Positions 7,451 to 16,480 of a DNA stretch of 64,000 nt are shown here, piece after piece. Below the pieces are notes generated by a model that saw nothing but the letters and a program-made list of their open reading frames with translations, was not told the DNA's origin and ran no database searches. Position 1 is the first letter of the stretch; every line of letters begins with the position of its first letter. Position numbers and translations under genes: made by a program. The DNA is from Chthoniobacterales bacterium (GTDB taxonomy: Bacteria; Verrucomicrobiota; Verrucomicrobiia; Chthoniobacterales; UBA10450), in NCBI GenBank assembly GCA_013821455.1, contig JACDGS010000018.1:1-64000 (forward strand). The letters are read 5' to 3'.

Positions 7451-8234
7451 CGAGAACTCGCATCGCGGCGACAAACTCGCACCCGCGGAGAAAGCAAGGC
7501 GACTCAAACTTATCATCGCCTACGACGGGGCGACCTTCCGCGGGTGGCAGAGCCAGGCCAGCTCCGACACCATTCAAGATCGTCTCGAGAACGCGTTCGC
7601 CCGCGTAGCCGGAAGAAAAATTCGCGTCCACGGCGCTGGGCGGACGGACACCGGAGTGCATGCCCTGGGACAATGCGCACACGCGGACGTCTCCGCGACC
7701 AGACTCACTCCCGTCGTCTGGATGAATGCGCTGAATGCGTCGCTTCCGCCCCAAATTCGGATCGTCGCCTGCCGATTCGTGCCGATGAGTTTTCACGCTC
7801 GCTTTTCTGCCCGAGGAAAAATCTATCGTTACCGCATCGCGACCACGCCGACTTTTTTGCCGCTCGACGTCGATCGTGCGTGGCATGTTATCAGCCCACT
7901 CGATGATGATGCGTTGCGCGCTGCCGCCGCGCTGTTCATCGGCACTCATGATTTTGCCGGCTTCGCCGCGAACCGAGGTCAGGCGCCTGAGTCGACCACG
8001 CGAACGATTCGCTCCGTGCGCGTGCGTCGCACGGCGGGAATGACGGTCATCGAGTTCGATGGCGACGGCTTCCTCTACAAAATGGTGAGGCTGATGGTGG
8101 GAGCGATCATCTGCTGCGCTACCGGGAAAGAAACGATCGAGGTCGTGCAGCATCGACTACTCCGCGCCGACGGCAGTGGCGCTCGTCTTGTCGCTCCGGC
8201 AGGCGGATTAACGCTGGTCCGAGTTCGCTATTAG
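7443..8234 (+). CDS. truA: tRNA pseudouridine(38-40) synthase TruA
   Basis: This enzyme isomerises uridines 38-40 in the tRNA anticodon arm. Visible motifs are IIAYDGATFRGWQSQ, the catalytic GAGRTDTGVHALGQ with its Asp, FHARFSARGKIYRYRI and DGFLYKMVRLMVGAII. There is no ATG in a sensible place: the ORF-track start lies deep inside ruvX. I select TTG, preceded by GGGAG at a suitable distance and overlapping the ruvX stop, giving 263 residues, a normal length for the family. The TTG and the ruvX stop codon share a GCCTAACGA word, so the word spans the junction of both genes. Confidence 0.9.
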   Translation: MPNENSHRGDKLAPAEKARRLKLIIAYDGATFRGWQSQASSDTIQDRLENAFARVAGRKIRVHGAGRTDTGVHALGQCAHADVSATRLTPVVWMNALNASLPPQIRIVACRFVPMSFHARFSARGKIYRYRIATTPTFLPLDVDRAWHVISPLDDDALRAAAALFIGTHDFAGFAANRGQAPESTTRTIRSVRVRRTAGMTVIEFDGDGFLYKMVRLMVGAIICCATGKETIEVVQHRLLRADGSGARLVAPAGGLTLVRVRY

Positions 8235-8311
8235 GAATGACGCGGCAAGGCTGAAATTTCTAGCTCCTATGGATAATTTTGGCAGCAGAACTGCTTTCGA
8301 GAGGCATTCAC

Positions 8312-11300
8312 ATGGCTGCGATTTCGAAGTTGTCCTCAGCCAGACAGATAAGCTCTCCGCCGCCGGGAGCGTTTCGCAGGAAACTCGAATGGCTCCTTAG
8401 TCCGGAACACTTTCAATTCAAGCTTCTCCTCGGCACGGCCGTGGGCGTCATGGTTATCCTTGTTTTGGCCGTGACCTGTTTCGTCGTCACCTACCAAAAT
8501 CAAAAGGAGGCGCGATTCCGCGCCCACACCGTGGAACTCATGCGGCTGAGCAGCATGATTGAGAACGACATCTCTGCGTTGGAGAACGCACAACGCGGAT
8601 ATCTGCTCGCGCACACCGTCCCGTACCAGGAAAACTTTGAGCGCTGCAAGATCCTCTTTCAACAGCATGCCGGCGAGCTGTGCACGCTAATCGCCGACGA
8701 CTCGATAAAGAGAAAACGAGTCCTTAAAATGCGGGAGATCGTTTTGAATTGGTTGAGGAATGAAAGTTTGGCGATCGGGCAGAACGACCGAGAAACCTAC
8801 GATTCGTCGGGCCCGGAGAAGCTACTCCTTGGCTCGTCACTCTTGGTTGAAGCGCGTGACATTTTACACTCCATCGAACGCGACGAACAGATCGCTCTCA
8901 ACCAACGCGTGCGGGAACAAGAATGGGCGGTGCAATCGATCCAAATCCTCGACTTCATTCCGCGGATGGAGGGAGCGGCGTATGAGATGCAAAAAGAGAA
9001 GCGCGGTTTTGTCCTCACAGGTGACCCGGCTTTCATCGAATCCTACAAGCGCGCCACGGCAAACTTTTATACCTTTTACGGACATCTTGCCGTTTTGGTA
9101 GCGGATTCCCCCACCCAGATAGAGTTGCTGGAGCGCATTCGCGCGCGCATGGAAAACTGGATCTTGCAATGCGCCGTCCCCGATATCGAAGCCAGGCGCG
9201 CCGGCACGAATGCAACGGCGGCCAGTCGGAGCCGCGGTGAGGAAATGATGACCGCCGTTCGAAGAAACATCGACACCTTCACCAAAGACCAGATGGAAAT
9301 TTATAATGTGAGATCGGGCGCAGCCGCCCGCGAACGTATTCTCACGGCCTCCGGCATCGATTTTCTTTGCGGTGTCGTCGCCGTTCTTATGATCGCCTCG
9401 AGCAGTTACAGTTTTGTTATTTGCCGACGGCAGTTCAAAAAATTGAAGAGCGCCGATATTCGCATTCGCTCGGTCATTAATAACATCCTCGATGGGATGG
9501 TCACAGTCGATCGCACCGGCGTTGTGCGAGCGATGAATCCGGCGGCGCAGCGCATGTTCGGTTATGGGGAGAATGATTTCGTGGGCGACCCATTCGCACG
9601 TTTGATTCCGAAATGCTTCGACCGAAAAATCGACGGCGCCTCTTGCAGCTGCGAATGGGATCAGCTCGCCCAACGCACCGGCGGAATCATTCTCGCGCTC
9701 GCGCGAACGCGCCACGGCGCCACCTTCCCGATCGAGATTGCGCTCAACGAAATCGCCGCCGATCGGGAAAAGTTTTACGTCGCCATGATTCGCGACGTTA
9801 CGGAACGCACGCGCTTTGAAGAACAGCTCGCGGCGGAAAAAAACAGTCTCGCGGTAACGCTGGGCTCGATCGGCGATGGCGTCATCACGACGGACTTAAA
9901 CGGTTGTATTCTCATCATGAATCCAGCCTGCGAAGCTCTCACCGGCTGGTCCGCCGCCGAGGCCGCCGGCCGCAAACTCAAAGCGGTGCTGAACATCACC
10001 GCCGAGATGTCCGCGAAAAAGCGACCGCGCTCCGGCGGCTATCGCAGCGAGGCCGAAGCCATTCTCCTCGGAACGCCTGAGCGCTCCACTCTCACGACAC
10101 GAGACGGGACGAAACGCGTGATCGAGCAAGTCGCCGCTCCCATTTCCGATGGGAAAAACGAGCTCTGCGGCGTCGTGCTGGTCTTCCGCGACATTACGCA
10201 GCGATTGCGCGACGAAGCGGAGCGGCGCAAGGCCGAAACACTGGACCAACTGGGACTGCTCGCCGGCGGCATCGCGCACGATTTTAACAATCTGCTCACC
10301 GCAATCATCGGAAACATCTCGCTGGTTTCGATGCTGCTTCCGCCTAACGATCAAATCATCGAGCGCTTGAGCGACGCCAAGAACGCGTCGCTGCGCGCTC
10401 GCGATCTTGCGCAACAACTCCTCACCTTTGCCCGCGGCGGCGCGCCCATAAAGCAAACCGCCTCGGCCGCGAAGTTGATCGAAGAAACCGTCAGCTTCTC
10501 GCTGCGCGGCACGCAAAGCCGCAGCGAGATCAACACCGCGCCCGATCTTTGGCCTGCGGAATTCGATTCGGGTCAAATCAGTCAGGTCATCGCCAACCTT
10601 GTTGTCAATGCGGATCAGGCGATGCCCGACGGAGGCACAGTGCACGTCCGGTGCGAAAACTATTCCGCTACGGCCGACGCGGTGGACTTGCCTCGTGGCT
10701 TAGCCGTTGGCGAATACATCCAAATCCAAGTGACCGATGAAGGCGTTGGCATTTCCGAGAAATGTTTGAAACGAATCTTTGATCCTTACTTCACGACCAA
10801 AGCCCATGGAAGCGGCCTTGGACTTGCGACGACTTACTCAATTATAAAAAACCACGGCGGTTTAATCCTGGTCGAATCCGAACTGCAACGCGGCACTACT
10901 TTTACCGTTTATCTGCCTGCATCGGGGAGCAGGCAACCCGCTTTGCCAGCTCCGATCCAACCACAGGAAGAGTCTGCGCCGACTGAGTCGATCACGGGCG
11001 CGGGCCGCGTTTTGATTGTCGATGATGAAGAAGCAATTCGGATGCTGGTTGACTTTACTCTTACTCGCCTGGGCTATGTCGTTTCAGAGGCTGATACTGC
11101 GTTAAAAGGCATAGACCTGTACCGTCAGGCGCTACAAACCAATCAGCGTTTCGACTTGGTGATTCTGGATCTCACTCTACCCGGAGGGATGGGTGGCAAG
11201 GATGCGCTAAAAGCGCTGCTCGAAATCGATCCCACGGTGAACGCGATTGTCTCCAGCGGCTACGCGACCGACGCGACCATGAGCCGCTACGAAGATCTCG

Positions 11301-11422
11301 GTTTCCGCGGCGTGATCGCGAAGCCTTATGAAGCTTCCGCACTGGGCCGGATAGTTCGCGAGACGATTGAATCCGGACGCGCGGCGACGGAGCAACCCTA
11401 CGAATTGCAACAGGCTTGTTAA
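8312..11422 (+). CDS. Large hybrid sensor histidine kinase (CHASE3-PAS-PAS-HisKA-HATPase-REC)
   Basis: The 1036-residue membrane sensor has a first transmembrane helix near residues 45-70, a periplasmic region with CHASE3-like motifs (ALENAQRGYLLAHT; EKRGFVLTGDPAFIESY), a second helix near 350-370, two PAS domains (GMVTVDRTGVVRAMNPAAQRMFGY; GVITTDLNGCILIMNPACEAL), a dimerisation/phosphoacceptor segment LAGGIAHDFNNLLTAII with the phospho-His near 655, an ATPase domain ending GSGLGLATTYSIIKNHGG, and a C-terminal receiver with VILDLTLPGG (phospho-Asp near 950) and a conserved Lys (IAKPYE). I start it at the ATG behind GAGAGG instead of the upstream TTG. No DNA-binding response regulator is adjacent, so its output partner is elsewhere. 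Confidence 0.9.
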   Translation: MAAISKLSSARQISSPPPGAFRRKLEWLLSPEHFQFKLLLGTAVGVMVILVLAVTCFVVTYQNQKEARFRAHTVELMRLSSMIENDISALENAQRGYLLAHTVPYQENFERCKILFQQHAGELCTLIADDSIKRKRVLKMREIVLNWLRNESLAIGQNDRETYDSSGPEKLLLGSSLLVEARDILHSIERDEQIALNQRVREQEWAVQSIQILDFIPRMEGAAYEMQKEKRGFVLTGDPAFIESYKRATANFYTFYGHLAVLVADSPTQIELLERIRARMENWILQCAVPDIEARRAGTNATAASRSRGEEMMTAVRRNIDTFTKDQMEIYNVRSGAAARERILTASGIDFLCGVVAVLMIASSSYSFVICRRQFKKLKSADIRIRSVINNILDGMVTVDRTGVVRAMNPAAQRMFGYGENDFVGDPFARLIPKCFDRKIDGASCSCEWDQLAQRTGGIILALARTRHGATFPIEIALNEIAADREKFYVAMIRDVTERTRFEEQLAAEKNSLAVTLGSIGDGVITTDLNGCILIMNPACEALTGWSAAEAAGRKLKAVLNITAEMSAKKRPRSGGYRSEAEAILLGTPERSTLTTRDGTKRVIEQVAAPISDGKNELCGVVLVFRDITQRLRDEAERRKAETLDQLGLLAGGIAHDFNNLLTAIIGNISLVSMLLPPNDQIIERLSDAKNASLRARDLAQQLLTFARGGAPIKQTASAAKLIEETVSFSLRGTQSRSEINTAPDLWPAEFDSGQISQVIANLVVNADQAMPDGGTVHVRCENYSATADAVDLPRGLAVGEYIQIQVTDEGVGISEKCLKRIFDPYFTTKAHGSGLGLATTYSIIKNHGGLILVESELQRGTTFTVYLPASGSRQPALPAPIQPQEESAPTESITGAGRVLIVDDEEAIRMLVDFTLTRLGYVVSEADTALKGIDLYRQALQTNQRFDLVILDLTLPGGMGGKDALKALLEIDPTVNAIVSSGYATDATMSRYEDLGFRGVIAKPYEASALGRIVRETIESGRAATEQPYELQQAC

Positions 11423-11483
11423 ACAAGCCACTCCCTAGTCTTCCGCTTGCGAAGCGCGGTCGGTCTCCTAGCTTGTCAGCGGA

Positions 11484-12044
11484 ATGACTACCCATGCCAC
11501 TGCCGTCAGTCCTCCCCAGGCTGTTCCAGCCGCTTACGACTCGAAGATCGAAGGCAACGTCATCTTCACACGGCTAGACGCGGCCATGAACTGGATGCGC
11601 AAGAATTCGCTTTGGCCGATGCCAATGGGACTGGCTTGCTGCGCGATCGAACTCATGGCTACTGCGTCGGCTCGCTTCGACATCGCGCGTTTCGGGGCTG
11701 AAGTCATGCGCTTCTCCCCTCGCCAGTGCGATGTCATGATCGTCGCCGGCACCGTGACTTATAAGATGGCGCTGGCGGTGAAGCGCATTTACGAGCAAAT
11801 GCCGGAGCCGAAATGGGTCATCGCCATGGGTGCCTGCGCATCTAGTGGCGGGATGTATCGCTCTTACGCCGTGCTGCAAGGAATAGACCAGCTCCTGCCG
11901 GTCGATGTTTATATCTCGGGCTGTCCGCCGCGTCCGGAAGCTTTGCTCGAAGGCCTCATGAAGTTACAAGATAAGATTAGTGGCGAGCGTTCCTTTGTTT
12001 CACAAAAGCGCGAGTTAACCGAGAAGCTATCCTCGTTAGGCTAG
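11484..12044 (+). CDS. nuoB: NADH-quinone oxidoreductase subunit B
   Basis: The 186-residue peripheral-arm subunit of complex I carries cluster N2. The cluster cysteines are visible in [20 protein letters not shown] and [11 protein letters not shown], and the core [11 protein letters not shown] and [24 protein letters not shown] is canonical. The length is normal. It is followed after 12 bp by nuoC, but nuoA is not upstream and nuoD is not downstream, so this is a detached two-gene piece of the usual operon. The codons before the TAG stop contain a TCGTTAGGC word. Confidence 0.95.
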   Translation: MTTHATAVSPPQAVPAAYDSKIEGNVIFTRLDAAMNWMRKNSLWPMPMGLACCAIELMATASARFDIARFGAEVMRFSPRQCDVMIVAGTVTYKMALAVKRIYEQMPEPKWVIAMGACASSGGMYRSYAVLQGIDQLLPVDVYISGCPPRPEALLEGLMKLQDKISGERSFVSQKRELTEKLSSLG

Positions 12045-12056
12045 GCGATCTTACCT

Positions 12057-12632
12057 ATGGCCGTGACCGATGTTATAACCCGCCTTGCGCAACGCTTGGG
12101 AGATAGAGTCAAGGAAAGGACGGACTTTCGAGCTGAGACAACCTTTGTTCTGGCCGGGGATGATTTGCGTGCGGTCGCGCAGCTTCTGAAGGATTCATCC
12201 TTTGATTACCTGCTCGATATCAGCAGCGTGGATAACTATGGAGAAGAGCCACGCTTCGAGATTGTTTATGAGCTTTACTCGATGACTCATGGCGCTCACT
12301 TGCGCCTTAAGTTAAGAGTATCCGAAGACTCTCCGGCTGTCGATACCATCTCAGATATCTGGCCAACGGCTAACTGGCACGAGCGTGAGATATGGGACAT
12401 GATGGGTTTGCGTTTCAACAATCACCCCGACCTTCGGCGCATTCTGATGTGGGAAGGTTATCCCTACTTTCCCTTGCGCAAAGAGTTTCCCCTCGAAGGC
12501 AAACCCAGCGATATGCCTGATGTCGCTTTCACTTCCGCCGCTCCGATGGAAGGTGGCCCCTTTGTCACCCAACCCAGCACGGCCACAACAAAAGACCGCG
12601 AACCTCGCGCCCGCCGGCCCATCGACGAATAA
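12057..12632 (+). CDS. nuoC: NADH-quinone oxidoreductase subunit C
   Basis: The 191-residue subunit of the complex I peripheral arm shows the family segments FDYLLDISSVDNYGEEPRFEIVYELYS, SDIWPTANWHEREIWDMMGLRFNNHPDLRRILM and the terminal PLRKEFPLEGKP. It is not fused to NuoD. After the canonical end it has a tail of about 30 residues rich in Thr, Pro and Arg. It follows nuoB closely and is probably cotranscribed. The next gene is an unrelated conserved protein instead of nuoD. Confidence 0.93.
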   Translation: MAVTDVITRLAQRLGDRVKERTDFRAETTFVLAGDDLRAVAQLLKDSSFDYLLDISSVDNYGEEPRFEIVYELYSMTHGAHLRLKLRVSEDSPAVDTISDIWPTANWHEREIWDMMGLRFNNHPDLRRILMWEGYPYFPLRKEFPLEGKPSDMPDVAFTSAAPMEGGPFVTQPSTATTKDREPRARRPIDE

Positions 12633-12660
12633 GACAGACCATTAAAGTTATACCTAACGA

Positions 12661-14085
12661 GTGAAAGAAGAAACAGTTGATACACATTCCAAAGCGCTCA
12701 AGATCAATCTCGATCCGCGCTGGTATGGAACCTTTGCGGAAATCGGCGCTGGGCAGGAAGTGGTTCGCTGGTTTTTCCGCGTCGGCGGGGCGGCCGGCAC
12801 GATCGCGAAGAGCATCTCGGCCTATGACATGAAGGTGAGCGACGCGATCTATGGTCACGCCGATCGCTATGTCTCTCGCGCGCGCCTCCAAGCGATGCTT
12901 GATCGCGAGTTTAACCTCGATGTCGAGCGCCTCGGCCACGAGCGCGGAGATAATACATCCTTCTTTGCTTTTGCAGATACCGTAGTGGCACGGAGCTACC
13001 GTGGTAGCAATGAATGCCATGGCTGGATGGGCATTAAGTTTCAAAGCCGCGCCCACGATGAGCCAAGCCAGATCGTTCTGCATGTGCGCATGCTCGACGC
13101 CGAAGCTTCACTGCAACAGGAAGCGCTCGGGATTGTAGGAGTGAATCTTTGCTACGGCGCATTCTTCCTCAGTCATGTCCCGGAAGAACTACTCGAATCG
13201 ATGCTCGACAAACTCACTACGGGCCGCATCGAGATAGATATGTTCGAGTTGGGCGGCATTGAGTTTCGGAACGTCGATAACCGCATCATGGCGCTGAAGC
13301 TCGTCCAGGTAGGGCTAAGTGGCGCCGCTATGTTCGGCGCGAATCGCGAAGTGTTACAACCGGCGGAGGTCTTACACAATAAGGCAGTGCTGGTCGAGCG
13401 CGGTAGTTTCCGCCCAACGACAAAGGTAAATCTCGACATGCTGGAATGCGCCCTGGCTAAGTTCAAAGAACACCCTGCAGTCACTGACAAGCCGATCCTG
13501 CCTTTAATGGAATTGACGATGCGCAACCTGCTCGCGGGCGGGAAGGATGTGGACCGTCGTGACTTCCTCGCGCGCGCAGATCTTCTTGCAGCGTGCGGCA
13601 TGACTGTTCTTATCTCTGACTACTTCGAATACTATCGCCTCGCCGCCTATCTCTCCTGGAGAACGAAGGAACGGATCGGGATAGTCATGGGCGTGCCCAG
13701 TGTCTATGAGTTATTCGAGGAGAAGTATTACGCACAGTTACCTGGCGGCACCTTGGAAAGCTTTGGCCGTCTCTTTAAGAATGATCTGATCATCTATGTC
13801 TATCCTTTACGACACGATGAAAAGGAAGAGTTACAAACCATCTCTTCCATCAAGGTTAAGCCAGAGTTACAACCCCTCTATGAGTATCTCGTCGGTCGCG
13901 GAAGCTTTGTGCAGTTGGATAACTACAATCCTAACTATCTTTCGATCTTTTCGCGCGATGTCCTGAAACGTATTGCCAGTGGCGACACGACCTGGGAGGA
14001 AATGGTTCCATCGCAGGTCGCCGAGATCATCCGCGAGCGCGGATTTTTTGGCTACACGGGACCGGAAGCGCCGGCCATCCACTAA
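12661..14085 (+). CDS. Conserved protein of unknown function, 474 aa
   Basis: I recognise it as a strongly conserved soluble protein found in several phyla, including Bacteroidetes and cyanobacteria, under misleading automatic names such as TonB-dependent receptor or nicotinate-nucleotide adenylyltransferase; nothing in the sequence supports those names (no signal peptide, no beta-barrel, no HxGH nucleotidyltransferase motif). The most conserved part is N-terminal: INLDPRWYGTFAEIGAGQEV, FFRVGGAAGTIAKSISAYDM and DAIYGHADRYVSRARL. The start is GTG, the fourth base after a CCTAACGA word, without an obvious Shine-Dalgarno sequence. It lies 28 bp after nuoC and may be cotranscribed. Function is unknown. 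Confidence 0.8.
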   Translation: MKEETVDTHSKALKINLDPRWYGTFAEIGAGQEVVRWFFRVGGAAGTIAKSISAYDMKVSDAIYGHADRYVSRARLQAMLDREFNLDVERLGHERGDNTSFFAFADTVVARSYRGSNECHGWMGIKFQSRAHDEPSQIVLHVRMLDAEASLQQEALGIVGVNLCYGAFFLSHVPEELLESMLDKLTTGRIEIDMFELGGIEFRNVDNRIMALKLVQVGLSGAAMFGANREVLQPAEVLHNKAVLVERGSFRPTTKVNLDMLECALAKFKEHPAVTDKPILPLMELTMRNLLAGGKDVDRRDFLARADLLAACGMTVLISDYFEYYRLAAYLSWRTKERIGIVMGVPSVYELFEEKYYAQLPGGTLESFGRLFKNDLIIYVYPLRHDEKEELQTISSIKVKPELQPLYEYLVGRGSFVQLDNYNPNYLSIFSRDVLKRIASGDTTWEEMVPSQVAEIIRERGFFGYTGPEAPAIH

Positions 14086-14124
14086 CTTGGCGCCGGCCCG
14101 TTTCCCCCGGCAATCGTTCGCGTT

Positions 14125-15273
14125 GTGACCGTTTTCCTGGGTTGCGGCTTTGCCGCCAAGTATCGCGAGGGCGGAGGAAATTTTTCCGTTCCCCTGCAAT
14201 GGATGCTAGGGCTGCGTCGGCTCCACCAGAACGCGATCTGGCTCGAACTGCTACCCGCGACAGCTAACCGCGCGGCGGATGAAACTTGTATCCATAACTT
14301 CCAATATCAATTGCGCGCTCATGGACTAGCCGGCCGTTACTGTCTGCTCTACCAGGAACCCGCTTCGCAAGAACATAACTTGGAAAGCATGCGCTGCATC
14401 GGCATCTCAAAGCGTATCCTGCGCGAGCATTTAGCCGGACCTAACGTTCTTCTCAACCTCGCCTACTCCCTTCACCCGCCATTTCTACTTCAATTCGAAC
14501 GCCGCATTTTTTGCGACCTCGATCCGAGTGAGATTTTCTATTGGATGACTCAACTCGAGATGGGGCAGAGTTATCATCACGAGTTTTGGACCCTAGGTCT
14601 CAACATATACGATCCCGATTGTAGGATGCCTAAGTCTAAGTTGCGGTGGCAAACATTCTATCCGCTGGTAGATACAGAGTTACTTCGCCCGCAGCCGCGA
14701 CGACGTTCTGCGCATCCGAAATTTACCACCATAGGTCAGTGGTATTGGGGCGGCGGCGTAGAAGTGAATGGTGAGTTTCCCGATCTTTCGAAGAAGCATG
14801 CTTTTGCGCCCTATCTCGATCTTCCCGCGCGCGTGCCCGCGGCGCGATGGGAGCTGGCGATGAATCTCGCGAGCGATGATCCTGAGCGGGCGCGGCTTTC
14901 AAGTTTGGGTTGGGAGTTGGCTTCGCCCCACAAGGTCGCGCGCACACCCGCGCGATATCGACGCTATCTGGCTTCGGCCAGTGGAGAATTTACCGCCATC
15001 AAAGGCGTGGACGTGAGTTGGAAAACGGGCTGGGTGAGCGATCGCGCCGCCGCCTTCCTTGCTTGTGGCCGACCAGTAATAACAGAGGAAACCGGCGCCG
15101 CAAAATACCTTCCGCCTGAGAGCGGCTTCTTCTTTATCGACAGCGCCGAGACGGCGGCCGAAGCGGCGCGCCGCGTGCTCGCCGACTGGCCGCGGCTCTC
15201 CCGTGTGGCGCGCGACTGCGCCGTGGAGGTTTTCGACGCAGCGAAAAATCTCCGGAAAATCCTTGCGCTTTGA
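14125..15273 (+). CDS. Glycosyltransferase-like protein (GT-B type C-terminal half)
   Basis: The 382-residue product resembles DUF-type proteins with a glycosyltransferase family 1-like C-terminal half: after an irregular N-terminal half (LGCGFAAKYREGGGNFSVPLQWMLGLRRL), the end shows AIKGVDVSWKTGWVSDRAAAFLACGRPVITEETGAAKYLP, like the nucleotide-sugar site of GT-B enzymes where a glutamate follows the Gly-rich loop. The donor and acceptor are not deducible. The start is GTG. It stands alone, 39 bp after the unknown conserved gene, and is followed by a pterin dehydratase gene. The assignment rests on the C-terminal pattern only. Confidence 0.6.
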   Translation: MTVFLGCGFAAKYREGGGNFSVPLQWMLGLRRLHQNAIWLELLPATANRAADETCIHNFQYQLRAHGLAGRYCLLYQEPASQEHNLESMRCIGISKRILREHLAGPNVLLNLAYSLHPPFLLQFERRIFCDLDPSEIFYWMTQLEMGQSYHHEFWTLGLNIYDPDCRMPKSKLRWQTFYPLVDTELLRPQPRRRSAHPKFTTIGQWYWGGGVEVNGEFPDLSKKHAFAPYLDLPARVPAARWELAMNLASDDPERARLSSLGWELASPHKVARTPARYRRYLASASGEFTAIKGVDVSWKTGWVSDRAAAFLACGRPVITEETGAAKYLPPESGFFFIDSAETAAEAARRVLADWPRLSRVARDCAVEVFDAAKNLRKILAL

Positions 15274-15349
15274 CCTTGAAACAAAGTCTAGAAATCCGCT
15301 GGGATTACCGATTGCAAAAGCAAAAGAGGATGTTACTCGTGTTGCCGTC

Positions 15350-15634
15350 ATGGCCGAACTGATCAAAGCGGACGAGCTAAAAAACCGTCTGAAAAAAATT
15401 CCCGAATGGGAGCTGGAGAAGAAACACATCGAGCGCACGTTCGAGTTCGATGAGTTCTCCGAGTCGATCGATTTCGTGAACAGCGTGGCCGAAGTCGCGG
15501 AGGATGAAGAGCATCATCCCGATATCGATATTCGCTTTAACAAAGTGCGCCTGGTTCTCGCCACCCATAGCAAGGGTGGCCTGACCGAATTGGATTTCGG
15601 GCTCGCCGAGCGCATCGACACCCTCGCGGAATAA
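15350..15634 (+). CDS. phhB: 4a-hydroxytetrahydrobiopterin dehydratase
   Basis: The 94-residue product is a pterin-4a-carbinolamine dehydratase, which recycles pterin cofactor after aromatic amino acid hydroxylation and is also present in bacteria without the hydroxylase. The family core FEFDEFSESIDFVNSVAEVAEDEEHHPDIDIRFNKVRLVLATH has the active-site His pair (EEHHPDI) and the THSKGGLTELD end. I chose the internal ATG (MAELIKADEL), which matches family starts; the ORF-track start runs into the previous gene. A four-base gap separates it from a tiny membrane protein gene. Confidence 0.9.
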   Translation: MAELIKADELKNRLKKIPEWELEKKHIERTFEFDEFSESIDFVNSVAEVAEDEEHHPDIDIRFNKVRLVLATHSKGGLTELDFGLAERIDTLAE

Positions 15635-15637
15635 GCG

Positions 15638-15793
15638 ATGAGGCCGCCGGACCTTGCGGTTCCGTCGCGGCTGCGGATGATTCTGGCGACGATCGTAGTT
15701 GTCTTGGTGGCGTGGGTAGTCTGGAAAACGATCGACTACCGGCAACAGCCACCTCCGCCGCCGGCCCAGCCGATCAGCGCGCCATCCTCGTAA
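15638..15793 (+). CDS. Tiny single-pass membrane protein, 51 aa
   Basis: This ORF is too short for the track. It begins three bases after the phhB stop and reads MRPPDLAVPSRLRMILAT, then a hydrophobic helix (IVVVLVAWVVWKTI), then DYRQQPPPPPAQPISAP. The pattern of a short basic N-terminus, one helix and a Pro-rich tail is that of a small inner-membrane protein. Its position right behind phhB suggests cotranscription. No family is recognised; chance is possible but the hydrophobic block and codon use are good. Confidence 0.5.
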   Translation: MRPPDLAVPSRLRMILATIVVVLVAWVVWKTIDYRQQPPPPPAQPISAPSS

Positions 15794-15820
15794 GCCGCAG
15801 CGTTATTGTGGCGCGCACGC

Positions 15821-15944
15821 TTTGTCATCCTGAGCCGCGCAGACGGCGAAGGACCCCGCAAGCGTCACACGGCGGCGAATTTGTAACGCCGTTACTTAAA
15901 CGCTTGTGAGGTCCCTCTCCGCGCTTCGCCGGATCGGGATGACA
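15821..15944. repeat. Intergenic hairpin repeat family A, copy 1
   Basis: The element begins TTTGTCATCCTGAGC and ends GATCGGGATGACA. The ends are inverted copies, and the inner parts (GGACCCCGCAAGCG; CGCTTGTGAGGTCCCTC) also pair, so the whole unit can fold into one long imperfect hairpin. Nine other copies occur in this window, all between genes. Confidence 0.9.
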
Positions 15945-15983
15945 CCGGCGGAGGGCGAGAGATCATCAACATCTCTCTTGTGA

Positions 15984-16418
15984 CTAGGACGAAATCTCGC
16001 GGCCCTCGTCCGCGTCGATGTAGTTGAACATTGTCTGAATATCCACGCGATTCGTTAGGCCACCTTCCGCCTTGCGCCGCGTGAGCGTCTCCGTGATGTC
16101 ATCGTTCCACCCGCATTTGCGCATGAACTCGTTCCAAATTTCGATCTCCTCGTCAGAAGGTTTGCGCCCTTTTTCGAAAGCCCACGCGAGCATCTCCTCA
16201 TCGGTCCCGTCTTCCTTCGCGCGCGCGACCACGTCTTCGTATTTCAGCCCAAGAAAGCGCACGCAACGGCCGTCGAAACCTTTGCCGAGCGCCGGCACGT
16301 GATCGGCCGGTAACTCACCCCGCGCATGCGCGCGAATCTTGTCGATCATTCGACCAAAGTGAAAAACGCCGCCCACTTTTTTAGCGGGGCTGCGCGCGGG
16401 AAAAGGTTTCGTCGTCAT
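15984..16418 (-). CDS. DUF5069 domain protein
   Basis: The 144-residue soluble protein matches the DUF5069 pattern I know from Verrucomicrobia: an N-terminal KVGGVFHFGRMIDKIRAHARGELP, then GKGFDGRCVRFLGLKYEDV and a C-terminal NEFMRKCGWNDDITETLTRRK. The function is unknown. The start MTTKPFPARS is preferred over the ORF-track start, whose extra residues are His- and Arg-rich and unlike the family. It is divergent from the PafA/Dop-like gene with about 60 bp between the starts, so they may share a control region. Confidence 0.75.
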   Translation of the reverse strand: MTTKPFPARSPAKKVGGVFHFGRMIDKIRAHARGELPADHVPALGKGFDGRCVRFLGLKYEDVVARAKEDGTDEEMLAWAFEKGRKPSDEEIEIWNEFMRKCGWNDDITETLTRRKAEGGLTNRVDIQTMFNYIDADEGREISS

Positions 16419-16480
16419 GGCGTGACGGTGCGCTTCGTTTTGTCGCTTGTCCACGCCGCGGCGGCAGCGGATGCTCGCGC

